Shown here piece by piece: positions 22,401 through 30,405 of a DNA stretch of 64,000 nt. Position 1 is the first letter of the stretch. Every line of letters begins with the position of its first letter. This DNA is from Epiperipatus broadwayi (Eukaryota > Onychophora > Udeonychophora > Euonychophora > Peripatidae): the NCBI GenBank assembly GCA_028023455.1, contig JAQFVV010012416.1, forward strand, positions 4,815,594 to 4,879,593, written 5' to 3'. Made by a program: the position numbers and the translations under genes. Under the pieces are notes generated by a model that made no database searches, was not told the DNA's origin, and was given only the letters and a program-made list of their open reading frames with translations.

Positions 22401-24228
22401 AGGCTCGAGCTCAAATATGTGGACTTCCTGCTCGGGGTCAACCTCAGGGCCTTCCCACAAGGACCTTCTTATACTACCAAAGAGGTTACAACATCGAAGC
22501 CTTGTGACCTTTGTGTGGCAAGCAGGAAGAGATCATGGACCACATCCTAGACCAATGTGAATTGTGGTCTGGCCTTTGAGGCTTGGTACTGAGGAAAATG
22601 TCTATCCCTGACCCCGCTGGTGTGATGATTCGCCCAGACTTTGAGAAGGTTCACTTCAGTACCATACATCTGGTAACCTATATAAATTATGGAATATGGA
22701 TAATCAGATGTAAAATCTTATTTGAGAAGGGATCAGATCTCCGGGTTGAAGACCTCCTTGTAAAATTCCTCCACAAGGCTAGGGAATCCGACAAAAGGAC
22801 TTGTCTGGCCCCACTGGCAGACCAACCTGGGAGCAACTAAGGGTTTAGTGGGCAATCACAAGCTAATTGATTTGCCTACATTGTCTGCTTTATTTCCTAC
22901 ATTTGTACTTGATCCCGCATACCCCCCAAGCTTGGCACAACCTGAAACTTGGATTGATAAGAACATAATGAACAGTTACCCATCACACTACAGATTCAAG
23001 TGTGATTGCATTGTGTATACCTCGAACCTATATATTACAAGTGTTTTGAGTGTGGTAGGACTAATTATGAACTTCTTAATATCTGTTCTCCTACAGTTAT
23101 GGCTTTTCCTCTCATTTTACCTATCATGTCTTAGGGACAGTCAATTTCTGTAAGTGTTGTAATCCATTCAGATAAATTATGTAATTGGTTATATTATCAT
23201 TTGATCATAGCTGTGACTTATATCTAATTAGGTAATTTTTGATGCTAAACTCAATTAGTGACCATGTTCAATTTCATTTAATGTATCCTGCTAAACCGGT
23301 CAACGCTATATATAAATTCCGAACTGTATGTGTGTTTCTTTACTGATTATTACCTAATAGGGTTATCTATGTTTATTTTCTATTTACTACTTAACAATGG
23401 TGGTGTTGTCCTCTACACCCTCAATATGTAATGCTTGATTGTATAAACCCCATGTACCTATTTCTAAAGTTCCTTTAATGTATTATCTCAAACTATGGAA
23501 CACGTCATGTAAGTTGCTAGCTGTAATTGCCTTTGTTGTATTCTTGATATTGTATCTTGTTCAGTGAATAAAGGTTCTTGAAATGAACATACAATGCTGA
23601 AGCCAAACATATTTTTTATTTTCTACATATCCATTGACATTTCCAAACAATATAATAGTGTGGTCATAATGCAACTCTTTGTTATGGGTATGATTTGTAT
23701 TTGAATCCAGACAGAAGAAAACTTGGGAAATTTTTTTGAGATTGGTGTGCCTGGCCTATAGCCAACAGATATAATCATCCAATATTGGTCAGTAATTGGA
23801 TGTCTGTTTTTAGCATTTAGAAAATCTGATTAGTACAGTGGTGGAGTTTAACGTTCACCTCAGTTTTGTCATTTTTGATGCTCCAATGTCTTAGGTATTC
23901 CTGACCAATAAATGATTTATTTTTGACTATGCGGCAACCTCTGGAGTTCAGGGTCTCTAGATAGTGGTCCTGCTCTCTTATTTTCAATACTTAAACTCAT
24001 TTTCAATACTCAAACTTCTTACAAACTCTATCTTTCTTATTATATTGCCAAATCCATATAATATTCATATCATCTATGCTCTTTATTACTTTTTGCAATG
24101 CTTTGTTACAACTGCTCTCCTAACTTAAGAGTAAAATATAATAAGTATTCTTAAATTACATTATTTATTTCTTTTTTTTAGGAGAATTGGACGTGCTTAT
24201 TGATGCAGTTGGGAAGCTGCGAACTTAA
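4296..24228 (+). CDS. PAH: Phenylalanine hydroxylase-like gene, last three exons (partial gene)
   Basis: C-terminal part of a tetrahydrobiopterin- and iron-dependent aromatic amino acid hydroxylase, which hydroxylates an aromatic ring in the cytosol. Exons at 4296-4429, 13360-13475 and 24182-24228 join in frame through GT-AG introns of 8.9 and 10.7 kb. The product reads YCLTDKPQIRSFDP, then YPITEYQPVYFIADSF, YNPYTQRIDILDNK and ELDVLIDAVGKLRT-stop. It covers the end of the catalytic domain and the C-terminal tetramerisation arm and helix. The histidine and glutamate iron ligands would be upstream, outside the window. Exon sizes of 134 and 116 nt equal those I recall for human PAH exons 11 and 12. 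The YPIT-YQPVYF-ADSF pattern is PAH-like; tyrosine hydroxylases usually have a YQDQ-type segment here, and tryptophan hydroxylases differ after NPYT. TH remains a weaker alternative. An oddity is IPRDF where the family normally has IPRPF. Confidence 0.9.
4430..5222. other. Intron stretch without recognised content
   Basis: AT-rich PAH intron DNA following the donor at 4430. No coding or structured feature could be supported. Confidence 0.4.
6034..6254. mobile_element. Palindromic element, family with GTAGTGCCACCC ends (copy 1, most complete)
   Basis: Left sequence AAGGCAAAACTCTC then GTAGTGCCACCC near 6058; right sequence GGGTGGCACTAC then GAGAGAGTTTTGCCTT near 6245. The arms are inverted copies of about 65 bp around a unique core that contains GATATTGGATGAGTAGGC. 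A hammerhead-like motif lies at 6106-6147. The element is nested in a LINE. No coding capacity. Confidence 0.75.
6826..6985. mobile_element. Partial copy of the GTAGTGCCACCC palindromic element (copy 2)
   Basis: Left arm (CAAAGGCAAAACTCT, then GTAGTGCCATTC) and the core CCTACTCATCCAATATTCC are present, but the right arm is missing. Downstream GTGATCATGTGAT resembles the flank of copies 3 and 5, which suggests the real element end lies there. Confidence 0.65.
7515..7650. mobile_element. Short copy of the GTAGTGCCACCC palindromic element (copy 3)
   Basis: GTAGTGCCACCC near 7542 and GGGTGGCACTAC near 7625 bracket inverted arms that meet almost head to head; the core is deleted, leaving a compact hairpin. 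Flanked on the right by GTGATCATGTGATC. Confidence 0.7.
8341..10469. other. Intron stretch without recognised content
   Basis: AT-rich PAH intron DNA. Short open frames such as the one at 8594-8782 show no family motif, no splice context and no match to the hydroxylase gene. A run of eight C is at about 10423. Confidence 0.4.
10470..10550. mobile_element. Right-half remnant of the GTAGTGCCACCC element (copy 4)
   Basis: The phrase running CTTCTAGCATTCATTGATTA to GGTGGTATTACC to GGAGAGAATT matches the right arm of copy 1 with several substitutions. No left arm is visible. Confidence 0.5.
10551..11496. other. Intron stretch without recognised content
   Basis: AT-rich PAH intron DNA; nothing coding or structured was recognised. 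Confidence 0.4.
11497..11700. repeat. Purine-rich arm of an inverted repeat pair (left)
   Basis: Starts with an (AT)n run and TTGTAACCTGAATAAAAGG, followed by about 170 bp of GA-rich DNA ending at CACAGCGGATTACAAT. The same sequence, inverted and diverged, is at 12742-12966. The long open frames here are a by-product of low-complexity GA/CT composition. Confidence 0.7.
12207..12277. repeat. 37-bp tandem duplication
   Basis: The phrase starting GCTCCCTCCATGTCCTATTA occurs at 12207 and again at 12244, almost identical. A local duplication inside the DNA enclosed by the purine/pyrimidine arms. Confidence 0.75.
12742..12966. repeat. Pyrimidine-rich arm of the inverted repeat pair (right)
   Basis: Runs from GTGAACCCGCTGTG through CT-rich DNA to CCTTTTATTCAGGTTACAAT and (AT)n; it is the reverse complement of 11497-11700 with indels. 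The two arms enclose about 1.04 kb (11701-12741) in which I recognise no gene, so this could be one 1.47-kb element with long inverted ends or two separate copies. Confidence 0.7.
13147..13279. repeat. Compact palindromic element just upstream of a PAH exon
   Basis: About 133 bp centred on CAGAGCTCTG (13208-13217). The arms, including TAGCTGATGTTTCAGTA and its complement, pair for about 62 bp with few mismatches. It ends about 80 bp before the exon at 13360. No coding capacity. Confidence 0.75.
13360..13475 (+). CDS. PAH: PAH-like exon (start of oligomerisation region)
   Basis: The acceptor is a pyrimidine tract plus CAG ending at 13359; the donor is GTACGT from 13476. The exon is 116 nt. 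It encodes AYASTIPRDFSVNYNPYTQR, then IDILDNKVQ and TLAKNVR, and ends one base into a Gly codon. NPYTQ-IDILD is a family hallmark. The Asp after IPR replaces a normally conserved Pro. A 133-bp palindromic element ends about 80 bp upstream. Confidence 0.92.
14226..14580 (-). mobile_element. LINE C-terminal fragment
   Basis: The minus strand reads YESETWIPYQNNLNVFEKYH and then RIIRPIGIIFRLLG, resembling the YGSETW...LE-FHQR-LR-I-GI region after the RT domain of non-LTR elements. Stops follow on both sides; it is a short relic in a PAH intron. Confidence 0.5.
14870..15491 (-). mobile_element. Jockey/CR1-like LINE, 3' part (continues at 17275-18860)
   Basis: Minus-strand phrases in order: LLDTQLNITLRNIIGTYKYF near 15450-15390, LPRCNWNLID near 15150 and CGKT-TMNHIVNDC near 15075. 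These match the end of widespread Jockey/CR1-type LINE proteins (DTQLN-TLRIITGT; CG--QTM-HIVN-CPL zinc knuckle). Frames are broken. The upstream half of the same kind of element is at 17275-18860, beyond an intervening LINE. Confidence 0.55.
15492..15600. repeat. Interspersed repeat also present at 56540-56650
   Basis: TGTGGCTTCT, then GCCCGGATAAATCTGTTAGC at 15575-15594, matches a stretch at 56570-56640 (GCCCAGATAAATCTGTTAGC). Both are followed by similar TTTCC-rich DNA. The element type is unknown. Confidence 0.55.
15601..17270 (-). mobile_element. Non-LTR retrotransposon, 5'-truncated and frameshifted
   Basis: On the minus strand, DIEKAYDRVDRNRLW (about 17250), GLRQGCPMSPILFGLYL (about 17070), FADDIFLC (about 16925) and then a long open stretch KYSYLGIILSNQKNYLDEW (16436-16933) give a clear reverse transcriptase with catalytic ADD. 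A later open stretch (15801-16265) holds CKLCKEG...IRHLLIEYKCL, a zinc-finger-like C-terminus. A frameshift at a T tract near 16935 separates the ADD motif from the rest, so it is not functional. Its right end at about 17270 is abrupt, and it interrupts the Jockey-like LINE on either side. Confidence 0.75.
15651..15870. repeat. 110-bp tandem duplication inside the LINE 3' end
   Basis: The unit beginning TTCCACAACATAATCTTTGT occurs at 15651 and 15761, nearly identical for about 110 bp. It duplicates a stretch of the LINE coding tail (minus-strand SDYTESELL, FMLGLG phrase appears twice). Confidence 0.85.
17275..18860 (-). mobile_element. Jockey/CR1-like LINE, RT part (interrupted by 15601-17270)
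   Basis: The minus strand around 17520-17400 gives YADDL, then a broken version of the spacing seen after the RT active site in Jockey/CR1 elements (KRSFPEVEKFLNKDIKKIENLF). Further upstream the frames are badly broken and the 5' limit is uncertain. I infer one element with 14870-15491 because the order of domains continues across the inserted LINE. Confidence 0.5.
18879..19000 (+). mobile_element. tRNA-derived SINE with perfect 13-bp target-site duplication
   Basis: Contains a tRNA-like head: GCATTGG near 18885 pairs with CCAATGC at 18961-18967 (7-bp acceptor-like stem), with a B-box-like GGTTCGCATCC near 18947. An A-rich tail follows. Exact 13-bp direct repeats AAAGTCAATACCC lie at 18866-18878 and 19001-19013, which marks a recent retroposition. 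A related copy lies inverted at 25212-25313. It sits in the last PAH intron. Confidence 0.85.
19036..19175. repeat. Short tandem duplication
   Basis: TTTTCCTATAAATATAGGTG occurs at about 19059 and 19143, and ACTACTCTGAAAATTGAAA at about 19039 and 19099, so a unit of roughly 60-85 bp is duplicated with rearrangement. Confidence 0.6.
19180..20817. other. Intron stretch without recognised content
   Basis: AT-rich last PAH intron. No exon, RNA gene or element could be supported. Confidence 0.4.
20833..23585 (+). mobile_element. L1/Tx1-like LINE, 5'-truncated, with 15-bp target-site duplication
   Basis: A visibly GC-richer block flanked by exact direct repeats AACATACAATGCTGA at 20818-20832 and 23586-23600. 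Plus-strand pieces in order: MVPLVKKLEGPPDL (about 21100), LYKNREVFLLLDGQ (about 21420), IPQGSPLSNLF and ISYMDDTMVV (21490-21635; RT active site YMDD), LSLLGKVSLLNSVVLPKITY (21793-22164) and KPCDLC...DHILDQC (about 22500; zf-RVT-type zinc motif). Frameshifts between pieces make it inactive. An AATAAA at about 23567 precedes the 3' end. The motif order suits the L1/Tx1 group; the clade is inferred. Confidence 0.85.
23601..24181. other. End of the last PAH intron
   Basis: AT-rich, ending in the polypyrimidine tract and acceptor before 24182. No element was recognised. Confidence 0.4.
24182..24228 (+). CDS. PAH: PAH-like terminal exon and stop
   Basis: The acceptor is TTTTTTTAG ending at 24181. 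The exon completes Gly and then encodes ELDVLIDAVGKLRT followed by TAA at 24226-24228. The short heptad-like leucine/valine pattern fits the C-terminal tetramerisation helix of the family. The exon was too short to stand out as an ORF and was found by matching splice phase and the family C-terminus. Confidence 0.85.
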
Positions 24229-24553
24229 CCATGGGCAGAACCATCTAAATGATAGAAATTGTAAATATTTAATCTGAAATAGCTATAAAATATAGTTATA
24301 CTTATATATAGATAAAAGATTTATTATTAAACAAGCCAATAATATGAACAACTTTGTTTTAACACTTAATTTCTTTCTGATCTTTATTGTGACATTAATT
24401 GGACAGGCCATATGTATTATTTTTAAAAAAGGTCTATTTTTATATAGTATTTTTAAAAAATAACATATAGTATATCATTTTATTTTTTTAATTTTATTTT
24501 TCTACTCTAATTAATAATCGAACAATATATTTCTTAATGTAATATAAAGAATT

Positions 24554-24559
24554 AATAAA
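24554..24559 (+). terminator. Candidate polyadenylation signal for the PAH-like gene
   Basis: AATAAA lies about 325 bp after the stop codon, in AT-rich DNA. It is the first exact AATAAA I noticed downstream. In such AT-rich sequence one chance hit is expected, so the support is weak. Confidence 0.3.
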
Positions 24560-24689
24560 GATTTAAAAAATATTTATAGTGTGTATGATTTTATTATCAA
24601 TCATTTTTTTAATCATTATCAATAACCTTCAGGATAGTTTCTGAATTTAATCCATTTTCTCTGATCCATAGCTTTTTCACATCACTCTA

Positions 24690-25050
24690 AAAAACTTCCT
24701 TATGCATCCATCCTGTATTAGGTCTTTTTTCAGATTTTTTTCAGTCTCTTGGGATCTAATTTGGAACTTCAGTTGCCTATCTATTCTGTACCAAAACAGC
24801 TTGCCTCTGGCTGTTCTGTGACAGCTTACCTCATGTCTTGTTTATGTCTAGCAGCTTCCAGTTAACATGAACTTATCTCACTGCTTAGCCATATGGTGGA
24901 CCATATTCACACTGCCAGTTAGATTTGACAGTGGTTATTTCTCTTAGCTCCATATGTATTGACTATTTTTGGTCAAATCCTTATCCGTAATGGAAACAAT
25001 CAGATTCAATGAACATCATCGCCTATTAACTCATTTTTACATTTGGAATA
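24690..25050 (-). mobile_element. Possible old LTR remnant
   Basis: Phrases such as GACAGCTTACCTCATG and AGCAGCTTCCAGTT recall the divergent LTR at 56999-57540 (GACAGCTTGCCTAGAG, AGCAGCTTCCAGTT). Ends are not visible and the match is patchy. Confidence 0.35.
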
Positions 25051-25211
25051 TATTGTCTAATCATATATCCATTGGTACATGGCAGTGAATACTCAATAAG
25101 ATGAAGATGGAATCTGGATTAGTCCATCATTTGAAGGCAAGGTGAGATATAACAACAGTCTCTTAAATTTTTTAATGAAATCAGTGAAACTTGTTTGATT
25201 CTTTTTGTTTA

Positions 25212-25313
25212 TATGTATGTCAAAGCATTGACAGGGAAGTGAACCCGGGCCAGCTGTTTTGGAAGGCAGCTATGCTAATCACTAGGCCACCAACACTTGA
25301 CTACATTTGTCAA
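25212..25313 (-). mobile_element. tRNA-derived SINE, second copy of the 18879-19000 family
   Basis: The minus strand reads GTTGGTGGCCTAGTGATTAG (A-box-like), then GCCCGGGTTCACTTCCC (B-box-like), then TCAATGCTTTGACA. It aligns with the copy at 18879, which has ATTGGTGG, GCCCGGGTT and CCAATGCTATGACA at the same places. No clear target duplication. Confidence 0.65.
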
Positions 25314-25546
25314 TCTCTAAGGCAATAAAGCCAATTACTCAAGGATTTAATAGATTTATAAATGTAGATGATAACTATCAATCCTTTATTGTTAAAGTAG
25401 GTTGCCTTGACTACGGGTTGAGTTTGTTGATAATTTAAGGGTTGATTGTTGTCAATCTCTGTATTATTACTCATGCATCCAAGTATGATCTCTAAGTAAG
25501 AAAATATTTGGGGTTTTCCTGAAGGTTTGTGATGATGGTGTTCTAA

Positions 25547-26380
25547 ATGTATTTTTATATTGGACTACTTTCATCAACTAATATGAGTATTGCATGTCTT
25601 TAGAAAAATTTAACTTTATTTAAATATTCTAAATACATTCAACAGTTAGTAATAGCACATCAAACAGGTTAGTATATGTTCATTGATACAGATATGGTCT
25701 GTTACCCTAGGCACGTCTGTTTTCTCTCTTCTAATCATCAGTTTATGTTCTTGCAAGCGCTTTTCAATGTGATGATTGGTCTCACCAATATCTTTTCAGC
25801 ATTTCAAGTTTAGGCTTTGTAGATGTTAGAATTCCTCATAGTACGGAATGGCTCTGGAAAGCTGTTCTGGTTATACTGATTGCAGATTTTCCTTAATTTG
25901 TCTGTTATTTTTGGAATGTATGGGTACACTACAGTACCAATAATTGTCTTTTCTCTTGAGGGTTCAGCTGATGGATAACCATTTTTCATAAGAGTCTGTT
26001 CTATATAGATCTTTTCTTTTTCCAAATCACTGATTTCTGAACAACTCTGTTCCGTAGTGATAGTACAACTCCATGTTTTGTGTTTCTGGTGTCATTGGAT
26101 GTGTAGGCTAGGTATTTTCCTATGTGTAGGTTATTGTCAAACTGTAGTTTTGATTTTGCTATGAGGGAGTCTTGTCACAAAAACATCTAAGAATGCCAAT
26201 TTTTGTTTTTTCTCATTCTTTTGTGAATTTAATTGAAGGGGATATGTTGATGATGTTTTCCAGAAAGTTTGGATAGGGAAAAAAAGGTACAAAGAAGAAA
26301 ATTTAAAGAAGCTGCTCACATGACAATGGCAAAAAATTTCATAATCCAACCTAGTGTGACTATACATAATGTATGAAAAC
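25547..26380 (-). mobile_element. Penelope-like retroelement fragment (RT end, linker and GIY-YIG-like tail)
   Basis: The minus strand gives KLAFLDVFVTRLPHSKIKTTV near 26200 (FLDV-VTR is characteristic of Penelope-like RT). It then gives VVYPYIPKITDKLRKICNQY near 25880, the usual PYI--IS-KI-RI linker, and after a stop DIGETNHHIEKRLQEHKLM near 25770, resembling the YIGET--L--R--EH block of GIY-YIG endonucleases. 3' DNA follows to 25547. It is 5'-truncated and interrupted by stops. Its 3' 130 bp is repeated in inverted orientation at 26621-26753. Confidence 0.7.
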
Positions 26381-26464
26381 CACTAATCAACTTTGCTCTT
26401 AGGAAAAAGTGGAGAAATCAGGAGGAAATTCATAGATAAGTATATGAAATTTCTACAGACTGTT

Positions 26465-26753
26465 GCCTTTGGCAGGATAGCTCAGTAGGTTAGAATGTTA
26501 CCTTAAAATTAAATAATCAAGAATCTAAGGATCCAGGTTCGAATCCCATACTAGTACTGTCACTGGTCAGGCCAGCAATATCTAAAGAAGAGGGAAGAAT
26601 ATTCCTCTCGAAACGTTGTGCATATACTAACCGGTGTGATGTGCTATTACTAACAGTTGAATGTATTTGGGATATTTAAATAAAAGTTAAATTTTTCTAA
26701 AGATATTCAATACACATATTAGATGATGGAAATAGTCCAATATAAAAATACAA
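26465..26753 (+). mobile_element. tRNA-headed SINE whose 3' tail matches the adjacent Penelope-like element
   Basis: The head has GGATAGCTCAGTAGGTTAGA (A box) near 26474 and CAGGTTCGAATCCC (B box) near 26536. The middle holds a hammerhead-like CTAAAGA, stem, CGAAAC block at 26582-26617. The tail 26621-26753 (ATACTAACC, GATGTGCTATTACTAACA, TAGTCCAATATAAAAATAC) is the reverse complement of 25547-25679, the 3' end of the Penelope-like fragment. So two element types converge in sequence at their 3' ends. A remnant of a second, inverted Penelope-like copy is an alternative, but the tRNA-like head argues for a SINE. Confidence 0.65.
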
Positions 26754-27720
26754 TATAGACATATTACTTTTAATGTTAACTTATTTATAAAAAAATAATA
26801 ATTCTATTACATTTTTTATGTGCACTAATATTTTGACTAGAGTATTTATAATCGCTAACTTATAATTAATTACTATTAATATTTATTAGAATATTATTTT
26901 AGTCTTTTTAACATTTATCTTTAATATTACTTTTTTGTTTATTAAGTTTTGCATTTACTCTAAAAATTTTAAATATTAGTTTAAAATGTTTGGATATTTA
27001 GTTCTATGAATTTTAAATTTTGATTTTCCTATTTTAAATTATAGAATAGCATTGAAAAAGCGTTTTTACAAATTACTTAACCACTTTGAATATGATATAT
27101 ATATATATATTATATCAGTACAGGTTTGAACCCATAACGAATGATACATATAATGATGTCTTCCAGATGTGTACTATAAATATTGTAAATCTTGTTGTAA
27201 ATAAATAATAAGTTAAATGATAAATAAAATTCAAATAAAAACAATTCAAATATATAATAATATCTAAACCAATGTGATGATGATGATGAGTTATAATTTA
27301 AAAATACAGGTACTCCCAAAAGTATTTCATTTGTTTTTCAGTTTCAATAAAAAAAAAGACTTGAAGGCATCACATCTCCTAAAAAGATTACTTTTGGACA
27401 AGTTTTTAAAGGAACAATCATCATCAATAATTACCGATATCCCAGCATGTCTCCAGTGGATAGCATGATTTCTGAGGGCTATGGATATTAACTAGTATAT
27501 GGGTGTAAAACACATACTAAATGGATTAATAAAAAAAATTTCATAATTTATTAATAATGAATAAATAAACGGTTGTGCAACTACCAACACATACCCAAAA
27601 ATATTATAGTAAAAATATTTTAACATATGGTTCAACTTTAAGATCTTATATTACTTATCTTATAATGATAAAATCTTATCATGTTAAAAATATTGAATCA
27701 GTTATTAACCTTGGTTTTTC
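26754..27720. other. AT-rich intergenic stretch
   Basis: Contains an (AT)n run near 27095 and a short ATG repeat (ATGATGATG) near 27275. No gene or element was recognised. Confidence 0.4.
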
Positions 27721-27960
27721 AGCTCATCACCATCGTCAACTATTACCAATCCACTGCAGGATGAAGGGCTCTCCAAGTTCAAGCCATATTTCTGATCTCT
27801 AGACTCTTCTCCACATCACCCCTGCACACCTTCTTATTTCATTCATCCATCTCACATGCGGTCTCTTTCTGGGTCTTTTACAAACTATTAGAATCCACTT
27901 TACAATTTCAATTATCCATCTATTATCATCTCTTCTAGTGTATGGTTCTTTTAATATTTT
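27721..27960 (-). mobile_element. LINE C-terminal fragment
   Basis: The minus strand reads RRDDNRWIIEIVKWI, then RPRKRPHVRWMNEIRRCAGV and MWRR. This is the same protein tail as in 5223-5471 and the 3' end of 50090-50890. It is a short truncated piece. Confidence 0.6.
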
Positions 27961-28744
27961 ACTATTATTTTTCTAATGATGATTTTCTTCTTGAACACTG
28001 GTGATGATAGACTAAATCCAACAGCACTGGTAACATTATATGAGATATACTATTTGTAGGTCTTGAGGAACTTATATGGTACTATCCATTTCTTTTCATG
28101 GTAATATAGACGTGTTGCACAAGTTGGTTTTTCAAACTTCAGCACTAATTTCTGGATCTGGCTGCATTTTCCAAGCATTTTGACTGGTATGTTTTTTTTT
28201 GATTATCTGGCCAAACATGATAAATGGATTTTTTAAAAATAAAATCACTACACTGACTGTTGTAACTGAAGTATTGAAAAATACTTTAGGAACAGTCAAT
28301 AAAATACAGCGTATGGTGGAAAAAGAGATTTAGTCAGTGAATGTTCATTGTTTCTCTGTTCCGTATGGATCACAGATCTAGACAACATAGCTTCAATTAT
28401 AAACTGCACTCTAATGCAAAGCAATGTAAAATGAACTCCTAGCTCCTACAGTTAGAATGATAGTAATAATAATGATACCTAGTTGATTGTTTCCACCCTA
28501 TTTATACAAATTGATGTTGTTCAAAACAACATGGTTTTTCCAACAACATATACATCTCCATCTAGGGGGTATAAAACATTTGTGTCATTACAATATATTC
28601 TTTGAAAAACTTTCCCTTTTAGTCTCTCCAAAACGTGTTGTGGATATAAATTTTAAAATGTATCATGTTTTTTTTACATAAATAAAAGAAAAGAGCAAAA
28701 TAGGTTATCTCTTTCTTTACTTACATTTCAATACCAAGAAAGAA
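27961..28744. other. Intergenic stretch without recognised content
   Basis: No coding, RNA or repeat feature could be supported. Confidence 0.4.
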
Positions 28745-28769
28745 GAAAAATCCACTGCCAATTTTAATT

Positions 28770-30405
28770 ATAACATCTAAACTATTCCACAATTAAAACA
28801 AATTTTACTTTAACGCTGACTCTAATCCTAGGCATCTTTGTTGATTTATATATTTTACAAAAACTAAAATTGGCAATTAACATCATTGCATAATCTAACA
28901 AATATTCCACAATTTAAAACAAATCTTACTCTAACCATGAATCTTATCTTAAACCTAGCCCTAAACCTAATCCAAGTGATCTTTGTTGATTTATATATTT
29001 TACAAAACTAAAATAGGAAATTAACAGCATTGCATAATTTAACAAATATTCAACAACTAAAAAAAGCTTACTTTAACCTTATACCCATCCCTAACCCTAA
29101 TCATTATGTTGATTTATATATTTTATAAAAACTAAAATAGTTAATTAACAGCATTGCATAACCTAACAAATATTCCACAATTAAAAAAAATCTTACTTTA
29201 ACCCTAACCCTACCCATTATGTTGACTTATATATTTAACAAAAACTAAAATTGGCAATTAACAACATTGCATACTTTATCAAATAATCCTCAATTAATAA
29301 TGAACTCTCTCTAATCCTCACCTTACACCTAATCCTAACCTAGCCATCTTTGCTGATATATGTATTTTACAAAAAATACAATAGGCAATTAACAGCATTG
29401 CATAATATAAAAAATATTCTGCAATTAAAAGAAATCTTACTTTAACCATAACCCTAGATATCTTTGTTGATTTATGTATTTTACAAAAACTAAAATACGC
29501 AATTAATAGCATTGCATTATTTAACAAGTATTCCGTAATTAGAACATCTTACTTTAACCCTAACCCTAGTCCTCACCTTAACTCTAACCCTAACCATAGC
29601 CACATTTGTTGATTTATATACAGTATTTTAAAAAACTAAAACATGCAATTAACGGCATTGCATAATCTAACAAATATTCCGCAATTAATCAAATCTTACT
29701 TTAACCATAAACCATAGTCCCAACCCAAACTTAGCCATAACCTAACCCTAGCTATCTTTGTTGATTTATATATTTTACAAAAACTAAAATAGGCAATTAG
29801 CAGAATTGCATAATCTAATAAATATATGTCAATTAAAACAAATCTTACGTTAACCCTACCCTAGTATTAACTCTAACCCTAACCTTTACTCCTAACCCTA
29901 GCTACATTTGCTGATTTATAAATTTTACAGAAATTAAATTATGCAATTAATAGAATTGCATAATTTATTCAATATTCCATATTTTAAAAAACTCCTAAGC
30001 TATCTCTAATCCTAGTAGTGCCCTTTACCCTAGATCTAACTCTATCCCTAACCCTAGCCATTTTTGCTGATATATAGATTTTACAAAAACTATAATATTT
30101 AATTAACAGCATTTCATACTATTCCACATTAAAACAAATCTTACTTTAATCCTAATCCTAACCCTAGCATTAACCATAACCCTAACCCTAGTCATCTTTG
30201 CTGATTTATAAATTTTACAAAACCTAAATTAGGCAATTTACAGCATTGCATAATTTATCAAATATTTCACAATTAAAAAATATGTTACCCTAATCCTAGC
30301 TTCAACACTAACTCTAGACCTAATCCAAACCATCATTCCTGATTTACAAAATCTAAGCAGGCCAGTTAACAGCACAGCAAACTTTATTGAATATTCTACA
30401 ATTTA
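28770..30405. repeat. Satellite of about 12 units containing telomere-like TAACCC runs
   Basis: Each unit of roughly 110-155 bp holds a conserved block (TTGATTTATATATTTTACAAA, AATTAACAGCATTGCATAAT, AATATTCCACAATTAAAA) followed by a variable run of degenerate TAACCC/CCCTAA hexamers (for example CTAACCCTAACCATAGCC near 29585). The TTGATTTATA-type block recurs near 28841, 28984, 29109, 29221, 29353, 29467, 29609, 29760, 29910, 30066, 30197 and 30328. Length differences between units come mainly from the hexamer run. It lies in the intergenic region between the two genes. Confidence 0.9.

Noticed and set aside
4296-24228. Tyrosine or tryptophan hydroxylase instead of phenylalanine hydroxylase
   Set aside because: The YPIT-YQPVYF-ADSF pattern, NPYTQRIDILD and exon sizes fit PAH best, but only the C-terminus is available, so TH is not excluded.
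28770-30405. True telomere or chromosome end
   Set aside because: The hexamers are degenerate and embedded in longer units, with unique DNA and genes on both sides.
28770-30405. CRISPR-like array
   Set aside because: Repeat units are long, diverged and of uneven spacing, in a eukaryotic genome; this is satellite DNA.
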